Assembly (NCBI RefSeq): GCF_031181555.1
Contig: NZ_JAPSKQ010000005.1
Coordinates: forward strand, 24,437 to 88,436
Length of the DNA stretch: 64,000 nucleotides
Direction: 5' to 3'
Origin: Streptomyces sp.
GTDB taxonomy: Bacteria > Actinomycetota > Actinomycetes > Streptomycetales > Streptomycetaceae
The notes beneath the pieces are model-generated. The model did not search any database and had not been told where the DNA came from. It saw only the letters and a program-made list of their open reading frames with translations. A program made the position numbers and the translations under genes. Shown piece after piece: positions 27,653-36,149 of this stretch. Within the stretch, counting starts at the first letter, position 1. Every line of letters starts with the position of its first letter.

Positions 27653-29431
27653 ATGAGCAACGACGGTGGCGCGAGGGGTGCTCAAGGTCGGCTGGTCGGT
27701 GGACGGTACCGGCTGATCGAGCGCATCGGCTCCGGCGGAACGGGCACCGTCTGGCGGGCGCTCGACGAACTCGTGGAGCGCGAGGTCGCCGTCAAACAGC
27801 CCCGGTTGCCGGGCGAACCGGGGGACGAGCGCAACCGGAGGGCGGCCCGCCGGCTCTACCGGGAGGCCCGCGCCGCCGCGCGCGTCGACCACCCCGCCGC
27901 CGTCTCCATCCACGACGTCGTCGTCGAGGAGGACGGGCCGGACGGGCCGGACGGGCCCGGGGAACCGGGCGGGCTCCCGTGGATCGTCATGGAACTGGTC
28001 CGCGGCGAGTCCCTGCGCCAGGTGCTCGAGCGCGGTCCTCTGCCGCCCGCCGAGGCGGCCCGGATCGGTCTCGCGGTCCTCGGCGCCCTGCGCGCCGCGC
28101 ACTCCGTCGGCATCGTGCACCGCGACGTGAAGCCCGCCAACGTCCTGCTCGGACCTCCCCCGCCCTCGAGTCCGCTGGAGCGGGGGGACCCCCGTCGCCG
28201 GGTGGTCCTCACCGACTTCGGCATCGCCCGTGTCCCGGGCGAGGAGTCCCTCACGGCCAGTGGGGAGTCCATCGGCTCGCTGGAGTTCGTCGCCCCCGAG
28301 CGGATGTCCGGCCGCGGCGCCGGACCCGCCTCCGACCTGTGGTCGCTGGGCGTCCTGCTGTACGCCGCCGTCGAGGGCCGGCCCCCGTTCCGCCGTACGA
28401 CCGTGGAGTCCACGCTCGCCGCGGTCATCACCGAGGACCCGCCCGGGCCGAAGCGGGCGGGACCGCTCGGCCCGCTGATCGTGCGGCTGCTGGCGAAGGA
28501 CCCCGGGGAACGCCCGGACGCGGAGGAGGCGGCCGCGGCGCTGGAGGCCGCGGCGGGCGGCCGGCCGGTGCCACAGGCCCCGGCGGACGGCACGGGCGCC
28601 TCCGGCGCGCAGGAGCGGGGTGCGGACGCCCGGACGGTACGGCCGGGCTCCACCGCCGGACCCGGCCCCGTACGGACGCCGGAGCGAATACCGCGGTCCG
28701 GTCCGGCGCCCGCCGCCCCCGCACCCCCGGGCGCCCGCGCCGGCACGGCCCCGGCCACCACCCCCACCGCCGCCCCCCGCTCCGGACGCCGCCTGCTCCG
28801 CCCCGCTCCCCTCGCGGCCCTCGGGGTCCTCCTCCTCGCCGGCGGCCTCTGGTCCGTCACCTCCCTCGGCGGTCCGGACACCGGAGCGGCCACCGAACGG
28901 ACCGCCCGTGTCACCCCGACCGCCGGTCCGGCGGGCACGGCCGGTCCGGGAGCCACCGCCGGTCCGGGTGCCACCGGCTGGGCCGCCCACCACGAGGCCG
29001 CCATGGGCGCCGTCCTCTTCCTCCCGCCCGGGTACCGGGAGTCCGCCCGCGAAGGCGGTACGAGCCGCCGGCCCAGGTCCGTGGCCTACGAGGGCGACGG
29101 CGGCATCCGGGTCCGCCTCGCCCAGTGGGACAGCGCACCCCGCTCCCCGATGGCTCAGGCACGGGACGCGCACGCGGGCCGGGACGGCCACGACGGGGAC
29201 GCGCGCACGCAGTACACGCGCACCAGCGTCCAGGGCCACGAGGCCGTCCTGGCCGACACGACCTACGGCCCGGACGAGGACCTCGCACGCGTCATGCACC
29301 TGGTGATCCGCACCGACGACAGCCGGATGTACGAACTCCGCGTCGACATGCCCGAGGGCACGCCCCAGGAGAAGAAGGGGACGGCGGTGTTCAAGGGCGC
29401 CCGTGACCGGCTCCGGATCGGAAAGGGGTGA
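27653..29431 (+). CDS. PknB-type Ser/Thr protein kinase (array member 6)
   Basis: 592 aa. Kinase domain near the N-terminus: GSGGTG, K48 (VAVKQP), HRDVKPAN and DFG. Two low-complexity insertions lie inside the domain (GPDGPDGPGEPGG in the hinge region; a Pro/Ser loop between HRD and DFG). A Pro/Ala/Thr-rich linker leads to a transmembrane helix (~LAALGVLLLAGGLWSVTSL) and an extracellular domain (AAVLFLPPGYRES-like start). ATG 27653 has no spaced Shine-Dalgarno; TCGACA-N18-TACTGA upstream resembles a promoter placing the start of transcription at the ATG. The end of the array. Confidence 0.92.
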   Translation: MSNDGGARGAQGRLVGGRYRLIERIGSGGTGTVWRALDELVEREVAVKQPRLPGEPGDERNRRAARRLYREARAAARVDHPAAVSIHDVVVEEDGPDGPDGPGEPGGLPWIVMELVRGESLRQVLERGPLPPAEAARIGLAVLGALRAAHSVGIVHRDVKPANVLLGPPPPSSPLERGDPRRRVVLTDFGIARVPGEESLTASGESIGSLEFVAPERMSGRGAGPASDLWSLGVLLYAAVEGRPPFRRTTVESTLAAVITEDPPGPKRAGPLGPLIVRLLAKDPGERPDAEEAAAALEAAAGGRPVPQAPADGTGASGAQERGADARTVRPGSTAGPGPVRTPERIPRSGPAPAAPAPPGARAGTAPATTPTAAPRSGRRLLRPAPLAALGVLLLAGGLWSVTSLGGPDTGAATERTARVTPTAGPAGTAGPGATAGPGATGWAAHHEAAMGAVLFLPPGYRESAREGGTSRRPRSVAYEGDGGIRVRLAQWDSAPRSPMAQARDAHAGRDGHDGDARTQYTRTSVQGHEAVLADTTYGPDEDLARVMHLVIRTDDSRMYELRVDMPEGTPQEKKGTAVFKGARDRLRIGKG

Positions 29432-29564
29432 TCCGGGGCCCGTCTCACCGTCAACGCCCTGATCAGGGTGTTTGCTGCCAGCGTTCACTGGCGTGGTGTG
29501 AGCGGTCGGTGAATCTGTTACCGACGGGTACACAAAGTGTTCGCCCCGGCATACCCTGCGGCTC
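29432..29564. promoter_or_regulatory. gabD2 promoter region with two palindromes
   Basis: CCCTGATCAGGG (29457-29468) is a perfect 12-bp palindrome just after kinase 6. TGTTACCGACGGGTACA (29516-29532) is an imperfect dyad. TACCCT ending 8 nt before ATG 29565 is a plausible -10 for a leaderless gabD2 transcript, so the second dyad would overlap its -35 region. Confidence 0.5.
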
Positions 29565-31178
29565 ATGACGGACGCGCAGACCCGGGAAACGACCGGCACC
29601 AACCCCCTCGCCCCCGCTCCGGAGGGCGCCCGCACCGCCGCCGACGTGGTCACCCCCGAGCTGGTGGCCCAGCTCACCAAGGGAGTCGTCGGTTCCGGGC
29701 GCACCGCCAACCACACGCCGTTCACCGGCGAGAAGCTGGCCGACCTGCCCGAGTCGACGCCCGAGGACGTGCGGCGGGCCTTCGAGACGGCCCGCGCCGC
29801 CCAGGCCGTATGGGCGCAGGTCCCGGTGCGCCGGCGCGCGGCCGTCCTGCTCCGTTTCCACGACCTCGTGCTCGAACGCCAGGCCGAGGTGCTCGACCTG
29901 ATCCAGCTGGAGACCGGCAAGGCCCGCCTGCACGCCCACGAGGAGGTGCAGGCCGTCGCCGTCGTCGCCCGTCACTACGGCCGCCGCGCCGCCGCCTACC
30001 TCGGACCGAAGCGGCACGCCGGCGCCGTACCGACCCTGACGAAGGCCGTCGAGCTGCGCCACCCGCGCGGTGTCGTCGGCCAGATCGTCCCCTGGAACTA
30101 CCCCCTGGAGCTGTCCGTCGGCGACGCGCTGCCCGCCCTCGTCGCGGGCAACGCGATCGTGATGAAGCCGGACACCGAGTCCTGCCTGACGGCGTTGTGG
30201 GCCCGGGACCTGCTGATCGAGGCCGGGCTGCCCGCCGACGTCCTCCAGGTCGTCCTCGGCGTCGGGCCCGTCATCGGACCCGAGGTCGTCAAGCACGGCG
30301 ACTACGTCTCCTTCACCGGCTCCACCCGCACCGGCCGCGAGGTCGCCACGGTCGCCGCCGACCGGCTCGTCGGCGTCTCCCTCGAACTCGGCGGCAAGAA
30401 CGCCATGCTGGTGCTGGAGGACGCCGACATCGAGAAGGCCGCGGCGGGCGCCGTCCGCGCCTGCTTCTCCTCCGCGGGCCAGCTCTGCGTCTCCATCGAG
30501 CGGCTGTACGTCCACGAGTCGGTCGCCGACGCCTTCCTCGACCGCTTCGCCGCCCGCACCCGCGCCATGCGGCTGGGCAACTCCCTCGCCTACGGCGCCG
30601 ACATGGGGTCGCTGGTCAGCGGCCACCAGCTGGAGACCGTCAAGCGGCACGTCGAGGACGCCGTCGCCAAGGGCGCGCGGATCGTCGCCGGGGGCGTCGC
30701 CCGCCCCGACATCGGCCCGTTCTTCTACGAGCCGACCATCCTCGACGGCGTCACGGACACCATGACGCTGTGCTCCGAGGAGACCTTCGGCCCGGTGGTG
30801 TCCGTCTACCGCTTCCGCACCGAGGACGAGGCCGTCGAACGCGCCAACGCCACGCCGTACGGCCTGAACTCCTCGGTCTGGACGACCAGCGCCCGCCGGG
30901 GCCGCGAGATCGCCGCCCGGTTGCGCACCGGCACGGTCAACATCAACGAGGGCTACGCGTCCGCGTACGGCAGCGTCCAGTCGCCGATGGGCGGCATGAA
31001 GCAGTCCGGCCTGGGCCGCCGGCACGGGGCCGAGGGCATCCTCAAGTACACCGAGTCGCAGACCGTCGCCCACCAGCGCGTCCTGCCGATGGCGCCCTCG
31101 TTCGGCATGGACGACGAGAAGTACGCGGCGTTCATGAGCCGCAGCCTGCGCCTGATGAAGGCGTTCCGCTTCCGCTAG
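29565..31178 (+). CDS. gabD2: succinic semialdehyde dehydrogenase
   Basis: 537 aa. ALDH superfamily hallmarks: VPWNYPLELS, the cofactor segment FTGSTRTGREVA, general base E274 (ELGGKN) and nucleophile C308 (FSSAGQLC), then EETFGPVVSVY. The sequence resembles actinobacterial GabD2, which oxidises succinic semialdehyde to succinate with NADP+. ATG 29565 has no Shine-Dalgarno and is likely leaderless. The GMC oxidase gene follows 48 bp downstream and is probably cotranscribed. The substrate could also be another aldehyde, as exact specificity is not visible. Confidence 0.9.
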   Translation: MTDAQTRETTGTNPLAPAPEGARTAADVVTPELVAQLTKGVVGSGRTANHTPFTGEKLADLPESTPEDVRRAFETARAAQAVWAQVPVRRRAAVLLRFHDLVLERQAEVLDLIQLETGKARLHAHEEVQAVAVVARHYGRRAAAYLGPKRHAGAVPTLTKAVELRHPRGVVGQIVPWNYPLELSVGDALPALVAGNAIVMKPDTESCLTALWARDLLIEAGLPADVLQVVLGVGPVIGPEVVKHGDYVSFTGSTRTGREVATVAADRLVGVSLELGGKNAMLVLEDADIEKAAAGAVRACFSSAGQLCVSIERLYVHESVADAFLDRFAARTRAMRLGNSLAYGADMGSLVSGHQLETVKRHVEDAVAKGARIVAGGVARPDIGPFFYEPTILDGVTDTMTLCSEETFGPVVSVYRFRTEDEAVERANATPYGLNSSVWTTSARRGREIAARLRTGTVNINEGYASAYGSVQSPMGGMKQSGLGRRHGAEGILKYTESQTVAHQRVLPMAPSFGMDDEKYAAFMSRSLRLMKAFRFR

Positions 31179-31226
31179 ACAGCCCCCGCACCGCACCAGC
31201 ACCGCAGCTTTCGACGAGGAGAGCAC

Positions 31227-33056
31227 GTGTCACAGGAGAACTCCGTCCAGGACATGGACGACGAACGGGGCGACGACTCCGCGTACGACTACGACGTCGT
31301 CGTCGTCGGCTCCGGCTTCGGCGGCTCGGTCTCGGCGCTCCGCCTGACCGAGAAGGGCTACCGCGTCGGCGTCCTGGAAGCGGGCCGCCGCTTCACCCGC
31401 GAGTCCCTGCCGAAGAACTCCTGGGACCTGAAGAACTACCTGTGGGCCCCCAGGCTCGGCATGTACGGCATCCAGCGCATCCACCTGCTGGGCAACGTCA
31501 TGGTCCTGGCCGGAGCGGGCGTCGGCGGCGGCTCCCTCAACTACGCCAACACCCTGTACGTACCGCCCAAGCCCTTCTTCGAGGACCCGCAGTGGCGTGA
31601 CATCACGGACTGGCAGGAGGAACTGGCACCGTACTACGACCAGGCGCGCCGCATGCTCGGCGTCCGGATCAACCCGACGATGACCCCGTCGGACGTGCAC
31701 CTGAAGGCGGCGGCCGAGCGGATGGGCGTGGGCGACACCTTCCACATGGCCCCGGTCGGCGTGTTCTTCGGCGACGGCGAGGACGCCGACGGGAAGGTGA
31801 CGGCGAAGCCGGGGCAGGAGGTGCCCGACCCGTACTTCGGCGGGGCAGGGCCGTCGCGGCGGGCCTGTGCCGAATGCGGCGAGTGCATGACCGGCTGCCG
31901 TCACGGCGCGAAGAACACCCTCAACGAGAACTACCTCCACCTCGCCGAGAAGGCGGGCGCGGTCGTCCACCCGATGACGACGGTCGTGTCGGTGACGGAG
32001 GACTCGCGGGGCGGCTACGCCGTCGCCACGCTCCCGACCGACAACCGCCGCAGGGGAGCGGGCCGCACCTTCCGGGCCCGCCGGGTCGTCCTGGCCGCCG
32101 GTACGTACGGCACCCAGACGCTGCTGCACCGCATGAAGGCCGGCGGTCAACTGCCGTACCTGTCGGACAGGCTGGGCGAGCTGACCCGCACCAACTCCGA
32201 GGCGCTGGTCGGAGCCCAGACCGACAACCGCCGCTACCGCAGGGCGACCGGCGCGCCGAGGGTGGACTTCACCCGCGGTGTCGCCATCACGTCCTCGATC
32301 CACCCGGACGAGAACACCCACATCGAGCCGGTCCGCTACGGCCGCGGCTCCAACTCGATGGGCTCTCTGTCCATCCTCCAGGTCCCGTACGCGGGCGGCG
32401 GTTCGGGGACGGCCCGGGTGCTCGGCTGGCTGGGCAACGCGGCCAGGCACCCCTGGCTGTTGTTCCGTTCCCTCTCCAACCGGCGCTGGTCGGAGCGGAC
32501 CATCATCGGCCTGGTGATGCAGTCGCTGGACAACTCCCTGACGACCTGTCTGAAGCCGTCCGGGGTCGGCCGCGGCCTGCTCACCGCCCGGCAGGGGCAC
32601 GGCGCGCCCAACCCCAAGCAGATCAAGGCGGCCACGGAGGGCGCGTCGGCGCTGGCGGCCGAGATCAACGGCTTCGCGGGCTCCAACGTCGGTGAGCTGA
32701 CGGGGATGCCGCTGACGGCCCACTTCCTGGGCGGCTGTCCGATCGGCGCCTCCCGCGAGACCGGCGTGATCGACCCGTACCACCGCCTCTACGGCCACCC
32801 CGGGATCTCGGTCGTGGACGGTGCCGCGGTCTCGGCGAACCTGGGGGTGAACCCGTCCCTGACCATCACGGCACAGGCCGAGCGGGCGATGTCGTACTGG
32901 CCCAACAAGGGCGAGACCGACCCGCGTCCGGAGCAGGGTGCCTCCTACCGGCGCCTCCAGCCGGTCGAGCCGAAGTCCCCGGCGGTCCCGGCGGACGCGT
33001 TCGGCGCGCTGAAGCTGCCGTTCCTCGGGATGCCGACAGTGCCGCCGAAGAAGTAG
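31227..33056 (+). CDS. GMC-type FAD oxidoreductase, ChoD-like, with four-Cys motif
   Basis: 609 aa. N-terminal FAD motif GSGFGGS (28-34) with VLEAGRRF, then GAGVGGGSLNYAN; C-terminal VDGAAVSANLGVNPSLTITAQAERA. These fit the GMC family members called cholesterol oxidase in mycobacteria (ChoD). A ferredoxin-like C-x2-C-x2-C-x3-C cluster (C214, C217, C220, C224; CAECGECMTGCRHGAKNT) sits mid-protein and could bind an Fe-S cluster. No signal peptide, so a cytoplasmic or membrane-peripheral enzyme. GTG 31227 has GAGGAG 6-10 nt upstream. True sterol oxidase activity is uncertain. Followed by a polypurine stretch and a very long terminator. Confidence 0.9.
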   Translation: MSQENSVQDMDDERGDDSAYDYDVVVVGSGFGGSVSALRLTEKGYRVGVLEAGRRFTRESLPKNSWDLKNYLWAPRLGMYGIQRIHLLGNVMVLAGAGVGGGSLNYANTLYVPPKPFFEDPQWRDITDWQEELAPYYDQARRMLGVRINPTMTPSDVHLKAAAERMGVGDTFHMAPVGVFFGDGEDADGKVTAKPGQEVPDPYFGGAGPSRRACAECGECMTGCRHGAKNTLNENYLHLAEKAGAVVHPMTTVVSVTEDSRGGYAVATLPTDNRRRGAGRTFRARRVVLAAGTYGTQTLLHRMKAGGQLPYLSDRLGELTRTNSEALVGAQTDNRRYRRATGAPRVDFTRGVAITSSIHPDENTHIEPVRYGRGSNSMGSLSILQVPYAGGGSGTARVLGWLGNAARHPWLLFRSLSNRRWSERTIIGLVMQSLDNSLTTCLKPSGVGRGLLTARQGHGAPNPKQIKAATEGASALAAEINGFAGSNVGELTGMPLTAHFLGGCPIGASRETGVIDPYHRLYGHPGISVVDGAAVSANLGVNPSLTITAQAERAMSYWPNKGETDPRPEQGASYRRLQPVEPKSPAVPADAFGALKLPFLGMPTVPPKK

Positions 33057-33134
33057 CCGGAAGCGGAAGAAACAGCTGGAAGCGCGGGCACAAGCGGAAG
33101 CGGACGGGAAAGGGACGACGGGAAAGGGCCAAGG

Positions 33135-33188
33135 GACAAGGGAAAAGGACCTGGGCCCCCCTCCGAGCCCAGGTCCTTTTCCCTTGTC
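33135..33188. terminator. very long perfect convergent terminator
   Basis: A 22-bp perfect stem (33135-33156 with 33167-33188) around a 10-nt loop, containing AAAAGG/CCTTTT. It separates the convergent GMC oxidase gene and the LAATG cell-wall protein gene and should act in both directions. Confidence 0.92.
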
Positions 33189-33225
33189 CTGTGTGCTGCC
33201 GTGCGCGAAGCGCTGTCAGGCGTCG

Positions 33226-34209
33226 TTACGCCTCCGCACCGGCCTTGCGCCGACGCACCACGAACACCGCCCCGGCACCGGCCACGACGGCGGCACCGCC
33301 GACCAGACCGATCATCGGAAGGGCGGAGCTGGAACCGGTCGCGGCGAGGCTGCCGGTGACCTTCGGCGTGTCGGCACTCGGCTTCTTGTCCGCCACGGGC
33401 GCCTTGCCGCCCTCCTGCGGCTTGGTGCCGTCGGTGTCCGTGCCGGCGGCCACGATCTGGAACTTGTACGACACGTCACCGAAGCCGGTGCACTCGCCGT
33501 CCGCGTCGCCGTAGATCGTCGCGCCGAGCGAGAAGCCGGCGCCCACGGGGGCGGACGCCTTCACGTTGACGCGCAGCGGGATGTTGACCTCGTACCCCGG
33601 CTCCAGCTCGTCGGTGTAGCCGACGTAGCCGACCGCGTAGCCGCCCTCGTCGAGGTCCACCCAGGACTTGGTGTCCGGGTCCCACGCCTGCAGCCGGACC
33701 TGCTTGCTGGTGAACAGGTCCATGCCGTCGGCGTCGGGGGAGGCCCCGGCGAAGAAGTCCAGGTCCCGCAGGGGCGAGTCGGAGTCGTTCAGCACGTTCA
33801 GCGAGAACTTGTGCCAGCCGCTGCCCGCGGAGATCTTGCCGGGCAGGCCGGTGATGCTGACGTCGACCTTGGTGTCCTCGCACACGGACGGCTCGGGGTC
33901 CGGGGTCTCCGTCTCCTCCGGCGCCGACGTGCTCGGGGCCGGGCTGGTGGCGGAGGAGGACGTGCTCGGCACCGGGGCCGGCTCGCTCGTGGAGGCGCTG
34001 GGCGAGGTCTCGCCGGTCGGCTCCGTCGACGCGGTCGACTCGGTCGCGGACGGCGAGGCGGACGTCTCGTCGCCGGTCGGGGTCCCGGTCGTGGAAACGC
34101 TCGGCGTGGCCGTGGGGTCGGTCGCGTACGCGGCCGGGGCCGCGAGAAGGGCGACCGGGGCTATCACTGCCGTCGCGGCCGCTGCGGCCATGGCACGGCG
34201 AAGCTTCAT
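33226..34209 (-). CDS. sortase-anchored cell-surface protein (LAATG signal)
   Basis: 327 aa. A Sec signal (residues ~1-29, cleavage near AYA-TD) is followed by ~75 residues of Ser/Thr/Pro-rich wall-spanning linker. A folded beta domain (~105-235, with two Cys: SVCEDTKVDVSITGLPGK and DGECTGFGD) and a second linker follow. The C-terminus is a sorting signal: LAATG at 288-292, a hydrophobic helix and RRRK. LAxTG is the motif of class E sortases in Streptomyces, which also anchor chaplins, so covalent linkage to peptidoglycan is expected. ATG 34209 has GAGG at 5-nt spacing. Function of the exposed domain is unknown. Confidence 0.92.
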   Translation of the reverse strand: MKLRRAMAAAAATAVIAPVALLAAPAAYATDPTATPSVSTTGTPTGDETSASPSATESTASTEPTGETSPSASTSEPAPVPSTSSSATSPAPSTSAPEETETPDPEPSVCEDTKVDVSITGLPGKISAGSGWHKFSLNVLNDSDSPLRDLDFFAGASPDADGMDLFTSKQVRLQAWDPDTKSWVDLDEGGYAVGYVGYTDELEPGYEVNIPLRVNVKASAPVGAGFSLGATIYGDADGECTGFGDVSYKFQIVAAGTDTDGTKPQEGGKAPVADKKPSADTPKVTGSLAATGSSSALPMIGLVGGAAVVAGAGAVFVVRRRKAGAEA

Positions 34210-34309
34210 GAAGACCTCGGTGAGTCCGGTGTGCCGCGGGGTGCGGCACGGGCTGGGAGGCGCCTTCGTGTGGGGCGCGCGGGTGTGATGCGTGATGTCA
34301 GTGAGTTCG

Positions 34310-34328
34310 ATCCACGACGTCCGTGGAT
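34310..34328. repeat. inverted repeat in divergent promoter region
   Basis: ATCCACG-N5-CGTGGAT, perfect 7-bp arms, about 100 bp upstream of the LAATG gene and 116 bp upstream of the plus-strand gene. Confidence 0.55.
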
Positions 34329-34365
34329 GGTTGTCCTGCCTCTCACAGAATTCTTATGTGAGGTG

Positions 34366-34386
34366 GATCACCCGTGAGGGGTGATC
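34366..34386. repeat. second inverted repeat in divergent promoter region
   Basis: GATCACCC-N5-GGGTGATC, perfect 8-bp arms. It lies 58 bp upstream of GTG 34444; the shape suits a dimeric repressor operator or a short RNA hairpin. Confidence 0.55.
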
Positions 34387-34443
34387 ATCGCTGGCGTACG
34401 CTCGGCCGCCTGTCACCGCCGTCGAGAGAAAGTCCGCGATCCC

Positions 34444-35673
34444 GTGGCCGAGCAGCCGTCCGAAGAGCCCAGACCGGAGTCCTCCGCCCTCCCGGACGAC
34501 GTGTGGGAGAAGTTCGTCCAGGACAGCGAGCGCGACATCCGCACCTCCGCCCCCAAGGAACCCTCCGCCCGGGCCCGCATGGTGACCGAGCGGCTGCGGG
34601 CCATGGACGAGGCGCAGGCCAGGACGGGCGGTGGCGGCGGACGCCGTCGGGGCAGGAAGAAGGCCGCCTCTCCGCCCGCCCGGCCGGAGGGCTGGCGCAC
34701 CGGTCCCGCCTGGCAGGAGAGGAACGGCCGGGCCGCACGCCGCCGCAGGGGCTGGAGCGTCGTGGGCGTGCTGGCCGCCGCCGCGCTGGCCGTCGTCGCC
34801 GTCAACCCGTCCGCCGCGCTGTCCTGGCTGCCCGGTGGACTCGGCGACGGTTCCGGTGGTGCGGACGCGGCCGGCCCGGCGTCCCCGGCACCGCTCGCCC
34901 CCGAGACCGCCCGCCCCAGTGGCGCGCCCTCCGCGGCCTCCGCGGGCACACCCACCCGCGAGCGGCCCTTCGCCGGATCCCCGGCCGCCCGCTGGGAGTC
35001 GGGAGCGGACGCCGTCCGGCTGCCGGAGGCGAAGGCCGTCAACGGGGTTCCCGCCGGCCGGATCGAGGAGGCCCTGCGGCGGACGAAGGAGTTCCTGGTC
35101 GCCTCCAACCTCGACCCCGGGGTGCTGAAGGGCGGCGAGCCGAAGAAGGCGCTGGCCCTCGTGGACCCCTTGGCGGAGGAGTACCTCTCCGACCTGCGCG
35201 CCGCGCTGCGCGAGCCCAGCGAGGAGAACGACCCGGTGTGGACGTTCACCCGTTTCGACCCCGAAGAGGTCGACCTCGTGGGCGACGTGCGGGTCCGCGG
35301 CCGCATGACGGTGAAGCCCGGGCGCGGAGCCGCCGGGAAGGCCGTGATCAAGGCCGACTACACCTTCGTGTACGCGGTGGCCCGCGCCGGCGGCGGCGAC
35401 GAGGTGACCCGGGCCGTCGTCCGCCGGGTGGTCGAGGTGGACGTCGCGGACCTCACCAGGTACCAGGGCACCGAGGGGCACCTCTGGATCCTCGCCGTCG
35501 ACGGCGAGATCTCCAACGACGACTGCCGGGACGGCGACGGCGTGATCCGTCCGCAGTTCCCCGCCGACCTGCGGACCGGTCCCGAGCCGACCGGAGAGGC
35601 GCGCGACCCGTACGACCGCAGCAAGCAAGTGGCCGGAGCCGAGGAGGGATGCGGCGTCGTCACCCGCACCTGA
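34444..35673 (+). CDS. single-pass membrane protein of unknown function
   Basis: 409 aa from GTG 34444. The start is uncertain: only GAGAGAAAG upstream, and an earlier GTG at 34381 is in frame. A charged cytoplasmic part (DDVWEKFVQDSERDIRTSAPKEPSARARMVTERLR) carries a very basic segment (GRRRGRKKA), then one transmembrane helix (~WSVVGVLAAAALAVVAV). The extracytoplasmic part (~180-409) has a Pro/Ala linker and a folded alpha+beta domain with two cysteines (NDDCRDGDG and EEGCGVV), probably a disulfide. I know this only as a Streptomyces conserved hypothetical type. A 13-bp perfect hairpin follows. Confidence 0.8.
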   Translation: MAEQPSEEPRPESSALPDDVWEKFVQDSERDIRTSAPKEPSARARMVTERLRAMDEAQARTGGGGGRRRGRKKAASPPARPEGWRTGPAWQERNGRAARRRRGWSVVGVLAAAALAVVAVNPSAALSWLPGGLGDGSGGADAAGPASPAPLAPETARPSGAPSAASAGTPTRERPFAGSPAARWESGADAVRLPEAKAVNGVPAGRIEEALRRTKEFLVASNLDPGVLKGGEPKKALALVDPLAEEYLSDLRAALREPSEENDPVWTFTRFDPEEVDLVGDVRVRGRMTVKPGRGAAGKAVIKADYTFVYAVARAGGGDEVTRAVVRRVVEVDVADLTRYQGTEGHLWILAVDGEISNDDCRDGDGVIRPQFPADLRTGPEPTGEARDPYDRSKQVAGAEEGCGVVTRT

Positions 35674-36149
35674 CACCGCCGTCCGTACGGCATGCGAAGG
35701 GCCCCGCGGGGCGGAACCGCGGGGCCCTTCCTCTCGTCGGCACCGACGTCAGGGCGGCATCGGTGCCCGGGAGCGGCGCCGGGGGGGGGAAGCGCCGCGC
35801 GTCTCCTCCGCACCCCGCCGTGGCCGTCGGGCCCGGACGTGTGCGGTGTTCGGCCGGCCGGCCCCGGGCGTCCCCGGAGCCGGCCGTTCTCTTGGGTGAC
35901 CGGGCTGCTGTCCCCTGCCGTCCGGTCACTCTTCCGGAGCGAGGTCCCACGACGTACGGCACGACCCGTACGTCTCATCGCTCCGGCGAGCCACGCGTGG
36001 TTCTTCCGTGCCCGCCCCTGGCCGGCGCGGACACCGGTACCAACGAAGCGGTTCCGGCACCGGTCACGGGCCGTACGGGTGAGAAACGATGCGTACGTCT
36101 GTACCGGGAACACGGGAACGGGGGTGCGGCTCCCGCGCCGCCCGCCGGC
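35674..36149. other. gene-free gap with terminator and G9 tract
   Basis: 476 bp. It holds the terminator at 35697-35729 and a run of nine G (35781-35789). The remainder shows no consistent codon bias, and I see no credible gene. Several short frames here have no Shine-Dalgarno. Confidence 0.5.
35697..35729 (+). terminator. membrane-protein gene terminator
   Basis: 13-bp perfect stem AAGGGCCCCGCGG / CCGCGGGGCCCTT with a 7-nt loop, followed by CCTCTC; 23 bp after the stop at 35673. Confidence 0.85.

Noticed and set aside
35781..35789. Run of nine G as a phase-variation tract
   Set aside because: Intergenic, not in a promoter or start region; homopolymer G runs of this size are unsurprising at this GC content.
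35358..36113. Minus-strand frame across the 35.7-36.1 kb gap
   Set aside because: Half of it lies opposite the real membrane protein gene and the rest has no codon bias or Shine-Dalgarno.
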